NCBI GenBank assembly: GCA_902790375.1
Contig: CADARY010000013.1
Span: 1 to 40,593, forward strand
Length of the DNA: 40,593 bases
Origin: Oscillospiraceae bacterium
GTDB taxonomy: Bacteria > Bacillota > Clostridia > Oscillospirales > Oscillospiraceae
Reading direction: 5' to 3'
The stretch's first letter is position 1. Every line of letters starts with the position of its first letter. The notes under the pieces are model-generated. The model saw only the letters and a list, made by a program, of their open reading frames with translations, was not told where the DNA came from and ran no database searches. Of the stretch, positions 18,303 to 26,348 are shown in pieces. Position numbers and translations under genes: made by a program.

Positions 18303-19823
18303 ATGAAACTATCCCCCCTATTTTCCAACCATATGATTCTCCAGCGCGGCAAGCCTGTCCCCATCTGGGGCGAGGCCGCACCCGGCGCAGAGCTGAGCGT
18401 TTCCATCCAGGGGACGACCTATCCCGCCCGGGCGGATGAGAGTGGCCGCTGGTGTGTCCCGGTCGGCCCGCTGGACGCGCAGGAGAGCGGCACGCTGGAG
18501 ATCACCGCCGGGAGTGAGCGCCTCGTGCTGCGGGACGTGGCCGTGGGCGAGGTGTATCTGGCGGGCGGACAGTCGAACATGGAATTTCTCATGCGCTATG
18601 AGCAGCATTTCGACGCCGAACGCGAACGCTGCTTTGATCCCCAGCTCCGCTTTTACGATGTGCCCGAGATCGCCTATGACGGGCAGGACCGGGATTTCGA
18701 TTACAGCAGGGTCGGCCTGTGGCGCAGCGCGTCCCAAGAGGATCTGGACTATTTCTCCGCGCCGGGATATTATTGTGCCAAGCGGCTCCGTCGGGAGCTG
18801 GGCGTTCCTGTGGGCATCATCGGCCTCAACTGGGGCGGCACCCGGACCTCCGCCTGGATGCGCGAAGACCACGCCCGCGCGATCTGCCCGGAGCAGGTCG
18901 CGGATTTCGAGGCGAGGCTCAAGGGCAAAAGCTTTGAGGAGCTTGCCGCCGAGGCGGGAAAGAGCCCGCTGAACGACCGGGGCTATTCCAGCTGGGACCC
19001 CTTCTCGGAGTTCATCATGGCCGGGACGCCAGGCCCGGAAGAGATCGGCGCCTTCTTTGCGAAGATGGGCGCAATGATCGACCTGAGCAATATCGCGGAG
19101 TTTGCCGACCCGAAGATGGCCCCGGGGATCCTTTACGAGTATATGGTGAAAAAGACCGCGCCCTTCGGGGTGAAGGGTGTACTCTGGTACCAGGGCGAGA
19201 GCGACGACGAGGTCGAGGGCTCCGCCGCCCACTATGCCCAATCGCTGCAAACGCTGATCGCCGACTGGCGTGCGCTCTGGGGCGAGGCGCTGCCCTTCTT
19301 TGTGGTGCAGCTGCCGGGCTTTCGCTCCTGGCTTGCGGTGGTCGGCCGCGACTACCCGCTGATCCGCCAGGCCCAGCAGGAGGTGGCGGACACGGACGAG
19401 AACGTGTTCCTCTGCTCCATCTCCGATCTGGGGCAGGAGCTGGACATCCACCCCAAAAACAAGAAAGATGTGGGCGAGCGCCTGGCCCTGCTGGCCCTGC
19501 GGCATCTCTACGGCAGAGACATCCTCGCCGATCCGCCGCGGCTGCTGTCCTGGGAGAGATTAGGCGGCCGCCTGGTCCTGCGCTTTGCAAACGCGGGGGA
19601 GGGCCTGGCCGTTCCGGGTGAGACGCTCAACGCGCTGGAGATCCGAGCGGGCGGGACTCTGCTGCCCTATGGCTTTAAGCTTTCCGGGGATTCGCTGGAG
19701 CTTTGCACCGAAAGCGCCGGTGAGGGACCTCTCACCGTCTCCTTTGCCAAAGAGAACTGGTATCTGGTCAATCTTTACAACAGCGCGGGTCTGCCCGCGA
19801 TCCCCTTTGAAATTCATTGCTGA
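18303..19823 (+). CDS. SASA-family carbohydrate acetylesterase (sialate O-acetylesterase-like)
   Basis: The 506-residue protein opens with an SPLFSNHMILQRGKPVPIWG beta-domain typical of this family. AGGQSNMEF gives the SGNH-type nucleophile Ser91, GVLWYQGESD lies at about 292-301, and DIHPKNK supplies Asp381 and His383. Relatives remove O-acetyl groups from sialic acids, xylan or pectin; here a plant rhamnoside or pectin-like acetyl group is more likely from context. No signal peptide is visible. A GAGG site overlaps the end of the GH78 gene, so the two are co-transcribed. Confidence 0.87.
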   Translation: MKLSPLFSNHMILQRGKPVPIWGEAAPGAELSVSIQGTTYPARADESGRWCVPVGPLDAQESGTLEITAGSERLVLRDVAVGEVYLAGGQSNMEFLMRYEQHFDAERERCFDPQLRFYDVPEIAYDGQDRDFDYSRVGLWRSASQEDLDYFSAPGYYCAKRLRRELGVPVGIIGLNWGGTRTSAWMREDHARAICPEQVADFEARLKGKSFEELAAEAGKSPLNDRGYSSWDPFSEFIMAGTPGPEEIGAFFAKMGAMIDLSNIAEFADPKMAPGILYEYMVKKTAPFGVKGVLWYQGESDDEVEGSAAHYAQSLQTLIADWRALWGEALPFFVVQLPGFRSWLAVVGRDYPLIRQAQQEVADTDENVFLCSISDLGQELDIHPKNKKDVGERLALLALRHLYGRDILADPPRLLSWERLGGRLVLRFANAGEGLAVPGETLNALEIRAGGTLLPYGFKLSGDSLELCTESAGEGPLTVSFAKENWYLVNLYNSAGLPAIPFEIHC

Positions 19824-19837
19824 AAGGAGAACGTAAA

Positions 19838-20713
19838 ATGGACAATCAGGCTCCGCCGCTGGAGATGATCTTTGGCAACTACATGGCGTGGAAGCTGGAT
19901 GAAACAAGCTGGTGCATCAGCTTCATGGAGGGGACGGAATACATCTACCTGCTGGAGGGCACGGAAAAGGCCCTTCTGCTGGATACCGGCTACGGGATCG
20001 GCCGTCTGCGCGCGTTTGTGGAGACGCTGACCGATAAGCCCGTCATCGTCGCCAATACCCATTTTCATCCGGACCACTCCGCCGGCAACGGCGAATGGGA
20101 GGAGGTATACCTCTCCGCAGGCTGGGAGACGGACGCGCCCTCGGTCCTCAACCCCGGCGCGGGTCCCGTCGATCTCAATACGCTGCCCCATCCGGATTAC
20201 AAAAAGATCATCCTGCATGACGGGGACGTGATCAATCTCGGCGGACGTTCCGTGACCGTGCTGGAGGCGCTGCCCGCCCACTGCAACAGCTCCCTGTTCT
20301 TCGTGGACGAGGGACACCGGATGCTCTTTTCCGGGGATGAGTTTGAAAGTCACCAGACTTTGATGTATGATAATTCCAGCAATCCCGAAGCGCCCTATCA
20401 TGTGGAAAAGCGGATCGAAAATCTGCGCCTGAACGCTATGCGCCTCAAGGAAATCGTCTCCGACGGCTGGTATCTGCTGCCGAACCACAACGGTACTCCC
20501 ATCTCTCTTGCTTACCTGGACGGCTATCTCCAACTGGTGGACTCAATCCATGAAGGCACAGCAGTCATAGAGGACAAGCTCAACCACCGCTTTATCGAGA
20601 TGGACCCCAAGGCTCCCGAGCTCTGCCGCGTGCGCTGCGGGGACGTCAGCATTTTCATCAAGAAACAGGAAGTGCTGAAGATATACGGTAAAAGGAGGGC
20701 CCACGAATTATGA
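19838..20713 (+). CDS. MBL-fold metallo-hydrolase (intact)
   Basis: About 291 residues from ATG 19838, chosen because TGAAAGGAGA lies seven bases upstream. The metal site THFHPDHSAGNG gives His75, His77, Asp79 and His80. Further ligands are likely His in LPAHCNSS, Asp in LFSGDEFESHQ, and a late His in LPNHNG. MBL enzymes of this subgroup hydrolyse esters, lactones, thioesters or phosphoesters; this one's substrate is unknown. Its place between an acetylesterase and a GH3 suggests it processes an imported glycoside or a lactone product. It is a paralogue of the broken copy at 5598. Its stop overlaps the GH3 start (ATGA). Confidence 0.85.
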   Translation: MDNQAPPLEMIFGNYMAWKLDETSWCISFMEGTEYIYLLEGTEKALLLDTGYGIGRLRAFVETLTDKPVIVANTHFHPDHSAGNGEWEEVYLSAGWETDAPSVLNPGAGPVDLNTLPHPDYKKIILHDGDVINLGGRSVTVLEALPAHCNSSLFFVDEGHRMLFSGDEFESHQTLMYDNSSNPEAPYHVEKRIENLRLNAMRLKEIVSDGWYLLPNHNGTPISLAYLDGYLQLVDSIHEGTAVIEDKLNHRFIEMDPKAPELCRVRCGDVSIFIKKQEVLKIYGKRRAHEL

Positions 20714-22968
20714 AGCACGATATTCCCAAAATCCTCTCTCAAATGACGCTGGAGGAGAAGGCCGGAATGTGCTCCGGTTCGGATTTCTGGCATACCAAAG
20801 CGGTGGAGCGCCTCGGCATTCCCAGCGTCATGCTCAGCGACGGCCCCCACGGCCTGCGCAAGCAGGATACAGAAGGCGATCATCTCGGCATCAACGACAG
20901 CATCAAGGCGGTCTGTTTCCCACCGGCGGTGCTTTCCGCCTGCTCCTTTGACCGGGAGCTGATGCGGGCCTTCGGCGATGTGATCGGCAGGGAAGCCCAG
21001 GCGACGGACGTCTCCGTCGTGCTCGGCCCCGGCGTCAATATGAAACGCAGTCCCCTCTGCGGGCGGAATTTCGAGTACTTTTCCGAGGATCCCTATCTCG
21101 CCGGCGAACTGGCCGCCGCCTTTGTCCGTGGCGTGCAGGCGCATCATGTCGGCACGTCGGTAAAACACTTTGCCGCCAACAATCAGGAGAAACAGCGCAT
21201 GACCTGCTCCTCCGAAGCGGATGAGCGCACGCTGCGGGAAATCTACCTGCCAGCCTTTGAGAAGGCGGTCAAACAGGCGCAGCCCTACACGGTCATGTGC
21301 TCCTACAACCGCGTCAACGGCGTCTTCGCCTCCGAGAATGAGTGGCTCCTCACCAAACTTCTGCGGGATGAATGGGGCTTTGAGGGCATGGTCGTGTCCG
21401 ACTGGGGGGCGGTAAACGAGCGCGTCAAGGGCCTCGCCGCGGGAATGGAGCTGGAGATGCCGGCCTCCGGCGGATACACGGATCGGCAGATCGTGGAAGC
21501 CGTCCGAAGAGGGGAACTGGACGAGGCTGTTCTGGACCGCGCGGTGGAACGCATCCTGACGCTGGTCTTCCGCTGGGAGGAAAACCGCGAGAGCCACGCT
21601 TTCACCCTGGAGGACGACCACTGCTTTGCCCGCCGCGCGGCAGAGGAATCGATGGTGCTGCTCAAGAATGAAGGCGTTCTGCCGCTTGATCGGAAAGAGC
21701 GCATCCTGTTTGTCGGTGAGTACGCCGAGAAACCGCGCTATCAGGGCGGGGGCAGCTCCCATATCAACAGCTTCCGGGTATCCGCCGCGCTCTCCGCCGC
21801 GCAGGCTTATTCCCATATACACTACGCCAAAGGCTTCTCCGGCACAGCCGACAGTTACGATGAGGTCCTGGCCGCAGAGGCGCTTGAGGCCGCCGCGGGC
21901 GCGGACAAGGTCGTCGTCTTTGCCGGTCTGCCTGACAGCTTTGAGTCCGAGGGCTATGACCGCAGCCATATGGATCTGCCCGCCTGCCAGAATCGCCTGA
22001 TCGCGGAACTCGCGGCGGTCAACCCGAATGTGATCGTCGTGCTGCATAACGGCTCGCCGGTTGCCATGCCGTGGCTCGGAGCGGTGAAGGGCCTGCTGGA
22101 GGCCTATCTCGGCGGGCAGGCCGGTGGTGAAGCGGTTGCCGCGATCCTCTTCGGAGAGGTAAATCCCTCCGGAAAACTCGCGGAGAGCTTCCCGATCAAA
22201 CTCTCGGACAACCCCGCTTACCTCAACTTTGGGGGTAAAGAAAGGGTGGAATACCATGAGGGCGTCTTTATAGGCTACCGTTACTATGATAAAAAGGAGA
22301 CAGCGGTCAATTTCCCCTTTGGACATGGTCTTAGCTATACCAGCTTTGCCTACTCCAATCTGCGCCTCGACCGGGATACCATGACCGACGGCGGCATGCT
22401 GACGGTCTCTGTGGACGTCACGAACACCGGCAGCTGCGCGGGAAAAGAGACGGTGCAGCTCTATGTCGCGGACAGAACAGATTGCGTTCAGCGGCCTCTG
22501 CGCGAGCTAAAAGGTTTTCAGAAACTCAGTCTGGAGCCCGGCGAGACGAAGACGGCGGTGATGGAGCTGGATGACAGGGCTTTCTCCTGGTATTCGACGG
22601 AGCTCGGCGAATGGTATGCCGCTGCGGGAGAATATGAGATCCTGATCGGCGCTTCTTCCCGTGATCTCCGCCTGAGCGCTTCGGTACGATATGAGACCGA
22701 ACGCCGCCTGCCCGTTCATATCACGCTCAACACAACGGTGGGTGAGCTGATGGAACATGAGAATACCAGACCGCTTGCCCGCCTGATCACAAAGAAAATG
22801 GACGCTTTCTTCGGCGTCGGCGATGACAATTCGGAGACCGGCAAAGAGGCGATCAACGACGAAATGGCGAACGCAATTGTCGCTTCACAGCCCTTGCGCG
22901 GCGTGATCAGCTTTGGTATTATGAGTCCGGAAGAAATGCGGGCGGAAATCGCAAAATACAGTGATTGA
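20710..22968 (+). CDS. Glycoside hydrolase family 3 (beta-glucosidase type) with C-terminal helical tail
   Basis: The 752-residue GH3 enzyme has a TIM-barrel domain (about 1-300) with MLSDGPHGLR (41-50), KHFAANNQE and the nucleophile Asp231 in VVSDWGA. An alpha/beta sandwich (about 310-540) and an FN3-like domain (about 560-660) follow. The last ~75 residues form an extra tail (TTVGELMEHENTRPLARL ... MSPEEMRAEIAKY) resembling that of the 15524 GH78. It most likely removes beta-glucose from the core left after de-rhamnosylation, as in rutinosides or neohesperidosides; that substrate is inferred. No signal peptide is visible. GTAAAAGGAGGG precedes the start, which overlaps the MBL gene. Confidence 0.92.
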   Translation: MKHDIPKILSQMTLEEKAGMCSGSDFWHTKAVERLGIPSVMLSDGPHGLRKQDTEGDHLGINDSIKAVCFPPAVLSACSFDRELMRAFGDVIGREAQATDVSVVLGPGVNMKRSPLCGRNFEYFSEDPYLAGELAAAFVRGVQAHHVGTSVKHFAANNQEKQRMTCSSEADERTLREIYLPAFEKAVKQAQPYTVMCSYNRVNGVFASENEWLLTKLLRDEWGFEGMVVSDWGAVNERVKGLAAGMELEMPASGGYTDRQIVEAVRRGELDEAVLDRAVERILTLVFRWEENRESHAFTLEDDHCFARRAAEESMVLLKNEGVLPLDRKERILFVGEYAEKPRYQGGGSSHINSFRVSAALSAAQAYSHIHYAKGFSGTADSYDEVLAAEALEAAAGADKVVVFAGLPDSFESEGYDRSHMDLPACQNRLIAELAAVNPNVIVVLHNGSPVAMPWLGAVKGLLEAYLGGQAGGEAVAAILFGEVNPSGKLAESFPIKLSDNPAYLNFGGKERVEYHEGVFIGYRYYDKKETAVNFPFGHGLSYTSFAYSNLRLDRDTMTDGGMLTVSVDVTNTGSCAGKETVQLYVADRTDCVQRPLRELKGFQKLSLEPGETKTAVMELDDRAFSWYSTELGEWYAAAGEYEILIGASSRDLRLSASVRYETERRLPVHITLNTTVGELMEHENTRPLARLITKKMDAFFGVGDDNSETGKEAINDEMANAIVASQPLRGVISFGIMSPEEMRAEIAKYSD

Positions 22969-22971
22969 CTT

Positions 22972-23014
22972 TGATCGGAAAGAACAGACAGTCCCGATCA
23001 CTTGATAATATAAT
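22972..23014 (+). promoter_or_regulatory. Candidate promoter with inverted-repeat operator for the GT1 gene
   Basis: TGATCGG (22972-22978) and CCGATCA (22994-23000) form a perfect seven-base inverted repeat with a 15-base spacer. It straddles the -35 position of a -10 box TATAAT (23009-23014). No T-run follows the repeat, so an operator is more likely than a terminator. No good -35 is visible at 17-base spacing. Confidence 0.4.
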
Positions 23015-23034
23015 GATTTGAAAGGAGCATCCCC

Positions 23035-24228
23035 ATGCATATCGCAGTTGTTTCCCTCGGCGCGTTCGGCCATGTCAACCCCACGCTTTCCTTCGTCACG
23101 GAGCTTGTCAAGCGCGGCGTCAAAGTGACCTATTTCACCACGGAGGATTTCCGCCGCATCATTGAACCCACCGGCGCGAAGTTTGTCCCGGTGCCCTCCT
23201 GGATGGCTTCCAACGCTCCCCAGAACGAGAACAAGGAGGGCGGAGACGACGACGGCGGCGTGGCCGCGGTTGTGCCCTTCCTCTTCCTCAACGAGGCGGG
23301 CGCCTACATCGACACCGTGCTGGACGTGCTCAAGGACGACAAGCCCGACGCGATCCTCCACGATTTTGCCGGCATAGCCGGCACCATGGCTGCCGACGTG
23401 CTGAAGGTCCCCAATATCATGCTCTATACGAGCTACCCGTCCAACGATACCTATTCTGTGGCCGAGGGCTTCTCCCATGTCCGCCCCGACCATCCTCTGC
23501 GCATCGCCGCCGATCACATCGCCGACGGCTATGTCGCCAAGTACGGCTGCCGCAAGATGACGGTCAAGGAAATCTTCGACGGTCAGGGCGATCTGAACCT
23601 CGTCATGATGCAAAAGCGGCTGGTTCCCAACTGTGAGAGCTTTGACGACAGCTTCGTCTTCACCGGCGTGCAAATCGGCAAACGCAGCGCCTTCGGCTCA
23701 TGGACGGCGCCCGATAACGGCAAGCCCCTGCTCTATTCCTCTCTCGGCACCGCCTTCAACAACTGGCCGGAATACTATCCCATCCTCTTCGACGCGGTGC
23801 GCGATCTGGATATCAACGTCTTCGCCGCACTCGGCGCGATCGACCCCGAGACGCTGCACGATGTGCCCGCAAATGTGGAGCTCGGCAAGATGGTTCCGCA
23901 GCTCGATATCCTGTCGCAGGCCTCTGTGTTTATTACCCACGCGGGCATGGGCGGTACGGGCGAGGCCATCTACTACGGCGTGCCTATGATTGCCATCCCG
24001 CAGATGGACGAGCAGGCCATCACCGCGGGACAGATCGAAAAGCTCGGACTGGGTGTGGCCTTCCTCGACAAGAACACGATTACGAGCGAAAGCCTCAAGG
24101 CAGCCATTGTGAAGCTGCTGGAGGACCCCGCCTACCGGAATACCGCCAGGGAATTCAGCGAGGATATGCGCTCCCTCGGCGGCGCGCAGGCCTCTGCCGA
24201 CGCGATCATCAAGTTCCTGGAGAAATAA
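23035..24228 (+). CDS. GT1-family glycosyltransferase (MGT/UDPGT type)
   Basis: The 397-residue GT-B protein belongs to the family of macrolide, flavonoid and steroid glycosyltransferases. GAFGHVNPTLSF holds the catalytic His13. The C-terminal donor-binding signature begins ITHAGMGGTGEAIYYGVP and continues to PQMDEQ, with a trailing Asp-Glu-Gln typical of nucleotide-sugar contact. It transfers a sugar from a nucleotide donor to a small hydrophobic acceptor. It is odd inside a catabolic locus, and it may re-glycosylate an aglycone released by the neighbouring glycosidases. TGAAAGGAG precedes the start. It may have its own promoter at 22972-23014, and a GC-rich hairpin follows it. Confidence 0.87.
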   Translation: MHIAVVSLGAFGHVNPTLSFVTELVKRGVKVTYFTTEDFRRIIEPTGAKFVPVPSWMASNAPQNENKEGGDDDGGVAAVVPFLFLNEAGAYIDTVLDVLKDDKPDAILHDFAGIAGTMAADVLKVPNIMLYTSYPSNDTYSVAEGFSHVRPDHPLRIAADHIADGYVAKYGCRKMTVKEIFDGQGDLNLVMMQKRLVPNCESFDDSFVFTGVQIGKRSAFGSWTAPDNGKPLLYSSLGTAFNNWPEYYPILFDAVRDLDINVFAALGAIDPETLHDVPANVELGKMVPQLDILSQASVFITHAGMGGTGEAIYYGVPMIAIPQMDEQAITAGQIEKLGLGVAFLDKNTITSESLKAAIVKLLEDPAYRNTAREFSEDMRSLGGAQASADAIIKFLEK

Positions 24229-24235
24229 GAATAAA

Positions 24236-24260
24236 CGGGCGCGCCCGAAAAGCGCGCCCG
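24236..24260 (+). other. GC-rich hairpin between GT1 and esterase genes
   Basis: CGGGCGCGC (24236-24244) pairs with GCGCGCCCG (24252-24260) across a seven-base loop. No T-run follows, so it is not a canonical terminator. It may stabilise the upstream message or mark a processing site. Confidence 0.55.
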
Positions 24261-24283
24261 CCCAACATGCGGGAGGAAATGAC

Positions 24284-25141
24284 ATGGCCCTTGTGCATCT
24301 GAACTTCAACAGCAAATTCCTTTCCGGCTCCACAGATGTGAATATCATTCTGCCGGACTGCGCCCGCTCGCAGAATCCCGCCGCCTTTTACGGCAGCGGG
24401 AAAAAGTACCCGGTGCTCTGGCTTCTGCACGGCACCTTCGGCGATTACAGCGACTGGCTGCGCAAGACGAATGTAGAGCTCTACGCGGAGGAGAAAAACC
24501 TGATCGTCGTCATGCCCTCGGCCCACAACACGGACTACGCGAACTGGCCGGGCTTCGGCACAGGCTATCAGGTCTTCGACTATCTGACGGGGGAGCTGAT
24601 GCCGCTGGTATACGGCTGGTTCCCGGCGAGTGACAGGCGCGAAGACAACTTTATCGCGGGGCTCTCCATGGGCGGGCGCGGCGCAATCGCCTACGCCTGG
24701 GCTTACCCCGAAAAGTTTGCCGCCGTATACAGCATGTCCTGTGTACCGCAGGATATGCGCCCCGCCGCAGCTGAGCTTGAAAGCGGCGAACCGGCCCCCA
24801 ATCCCTGGGCGGCGCTCGACCGCGAACGCAACCGTCACCGTCTTGAAAATGCGGGCGGCATCGAGGCTTATCTGGCCTCTCCGCAGAATACCTGGGACAA
24901 GGCGAGGGAAGTCGCAAAACGGGATGATATGCCAAAAATGTACTTCTCATGCGGCACGGCGGATTTCGTCATGTACCGGCACTTTAAAGCCTTCCGCGCT
25001 TATGCGGAGGAGCTCGGCCTGAAGGCGGAATTTACCGAGACGGAGGGCTATAATCATGAATGGCGTTTCTGGGAGAAGGAGATCCGGCGTGCGATCGAGA
25101 TTTTTCTCCCGTGCGGCGAGAAAGCCGGGAACGCATTCTGA
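24284..25141 (+). CDS. Alpha/beta hydrolase, tributyrin/feruloyl-esterase-like (esterase D family)
   Basis: The 285-residue protein of the esterase-D/EstA group has LWLLHGTFGDYSDW (45-58), nucleophile Ser128 in GLSMGGRGA, Asp227 in CGTADFVMY and His258 in YNHEWRFWE. Relatives hydrolyse short acyl esters, including feruloyl and caffeoyl sugars and S-formylglutathione. In this setting it could strip phenolic acyl groups from acylated glycosides. No signal peptide is visible. GGGAGG precedes the start. It is followed after 21 bases by an AEC transporter that could carry the released organic acid; that link is inference. Confidence 0.85.
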   Translation: MALVHLNFNSKFLSGSTDVNIILPDCARSQNPAAFYGSGKKYPVLWLLHGTFGDYSDWLRKTNVELYAEEKNLIVVMPSAHNTDYANWPGFGTGYQVFDYLTGELMPLVYGWFPASDRREDNFIAGLSMGGRGAIAYAWAYPEKFAAVYSMSCVPQDMRPAAAELESGEPAPNPWAALDRERNRHRLENAGGIEAYLASPQNTWDKAREVAKRDDMPKMYFSCGTADFVMYRHFKAFRAYAEELGLKAEFTETEGYNHEWRFWEKEIRRAIEIFLPCGEKAGNAF

Positions 25142-25162
25142 AGAAGGAGCGGCAACAGCGGT

Positions 25163-26080
25163 ATGGAGTTTTCTCTGATCATCCTCCGGCAGACGATCCT
25201 GATGAGTCTCTTCATGCTCATCGGTTATCTGCTGTACAGGGGAAAAAAGATTGATGCGCAGGGCAGCAAGTCCATTGCGGCACTGCTTGTCTGGGCAGTC
25301 ATCCCAGCCAATGTCGTCAAGAGCTGTCTGCTCCCGTATTCCTCCGAGCGTATGGCGCAGATGGCGCAGTGCTTCTTTCTGGCGGCGGCTGTTCTGATGA
25401 TTGCGATGGTGATCTCCCGCATCTGCTTTCGTAAGGATCCGGTTGCGCAGTTTGCCGCGTCCTTTTCCAATGCGGGCTTCATCGGGATTCCGCTGGTGCA
25501 GGCAAGCCTCGGCGACGGGGCCGTGTTCTTTCTGATCGGCATTATCATCCTGCTCAATCTCCTCCAGTGGACCTACGGGGCAAAGCTGCTGAAAGGGGAG
25601 AGCGAGAAGTTGAGCATAAAGAGTATCCTGCTGAACCCTGTCACCATCTCCGCAGTTGCCGGGGTGGGGCTGTTTGCCCTGCGTCTGGGAGACAGGTTCC
25701 CGCCCTTGCTCACGAGTCTTGTCTCCGGCGTGGCGGCACTGAACACCCCGCTTGCCATGATCGTGCTCGGCGTGTATCTTGCGCAGACGGAGCTCGGGCA
25801 TCTGTTCACATCCGGCAGGCTGTATTTCCTGAGCGCCGTTCGGCTGCTGCTGATCCCCGCTGTGACGATTCCTGTGATCCTTCTCCTGCCGGGAACGCAT
25901 GACATGAAGATGACGCTGATGATTGCAGCCGCCGCCCCGGTCGGCGCCAATGTGGCGGTGTACTCCCAGCTTTATAACCGGAACTATATGTATGCCTGTG
26001 AGACCGTCACCCAGAGTACGCTGCTGTCCATCCTGACCCTGCCTCTGATGTGCGCACTGGCGGGGATGGTACTGCGATAA
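25163..26080 (+). CDS. AEC (auxin efflux carrier) family transporter
   Basis: The 305-residue hydrophobic protein has about ten membrane segments in two halves. FSNAGFIGIPLVQASLG is the family's N-terminal signature, and AAAPVGANVAVYSQLY is its mirrored C-terminal counterpart. Bacterial members move carboxylates such as malate or other organic acids, often as efflux carriers. Together with the adjoining esterase it may export acids or aglycone fragments released from glycosides; this is inferred from position only. AAGGAG lies about 13 bases upstream, slightly far. A hairpin begins 15 bases after the stop. Confidence 0.87.
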   Translation: MEFSLIILRQTILMSLFMLIGYLLYRGKKIDAQGSKSIAALLVWAVIPANVVKSCLLPYSSERMAQMAQCFFLAAAVLMIAMVISRICFRKDPVAQFAASFSNAGFIGIPLVQASLGDGAVFFLIGIIILLNLLQWTYGAKLLKGESEKLSIKSILLNPVTISAVAGVGLFALRLGDRFPPLLTSLVSGVAALNTPLAMIVLGVYLAQTELGHLFTSGRLYFLSAVRLLLIPAVTIPVILLLPGTHDMKMTLMIAAAAPVGANVAVYSQLYNRNYMYACETVTQSTLLSILTLPLMCALAGMVLR

Positions 26081-26094
26081 GCTGCAGAAACAAA

Positions 26095-26128
26095 ACTGCC
26101 GTGCTTTTCAGAAAAAAAGCACGGCAGT
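26095..26128 (-). terminator. Perfect 14-bp hairpin terminator of the 28-codon gene
   Basis: ACTGCCGTGCTTTT (26095-26108) pairs perfectly with AAAAGCACGGCAGT (26115-26128) across a six-base loop. Read on the minus strand it is followed by TTTTGTTT, so it terminates the small minus-strand gene at 26169-26255. Read on the plus strand it lacks a following T-run, but it may still weakly stop the AEC transcript. Confidence 0.8.
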
Positions 26129-26168
26129 GGGACAATATGACGGGGCTTACGCCCTGAATGTGATTCGA

Positions 26169-26255
26169 TCAGAAACGATAATCACAATAGGCAATGCGGA
26201 CATACTCTCTGTAGTCCTCTTTCAGCTCACGGATGAGCTTCTGCATCATGTTCAT
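26169..26255 (-). CDS. Predicted 28-residue small protein
   Basis: A minus-strand frame ATG 26255 to TGA 26169 encodes 28 residues, beginning MNMMQKLIRELKEDYREY and ending CDYRF. It is a single charged, probably amphipathic helix rich in Arg, Glu and Tyr, with one Cys and no membrane segment. A near-ideal AAGGAGG (26263-26269) lies seven bases before the ATG. It has its own -10 box (26349-26354) and a strong terminator (26095-26128), so it looks like a complete single-gene transcription unit. It is divergent from the Crp/Fnr gene, and a Crp/Fnr-like palindrome sits at its promoter. I recognise no family, and function is unknown. Confidence 0.6.
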   Translation of the reverse strand: MNMMQKLIRELKEDYREYVRIAYCDYRF

Positions 26256-26348
26256 GTGATAACCTCCTTGTTTTTGCGCTCTCGTTCAGCACAGAGCTTG
26301 AACCGTTTTTGCCTGGATTCTCGCTTTCCTCTCCCGGAAAGCATGTGT

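Noticed and set aside
15467-18406. 979-codon minus-strand open frame opposite the GH78 gene
   Set aside because: It is antisense to a clear GH78 with all catalytic motifs, and its translation is rich in Arg, His and Gly with no recognisable family. It is a GC-bias shadow.
24236-24260. Reading the GC-rich hairpin as a terminator
   Set aside because: The stem is perfect but no T-run follows on either strand, so it is listed as a plain hairpin.
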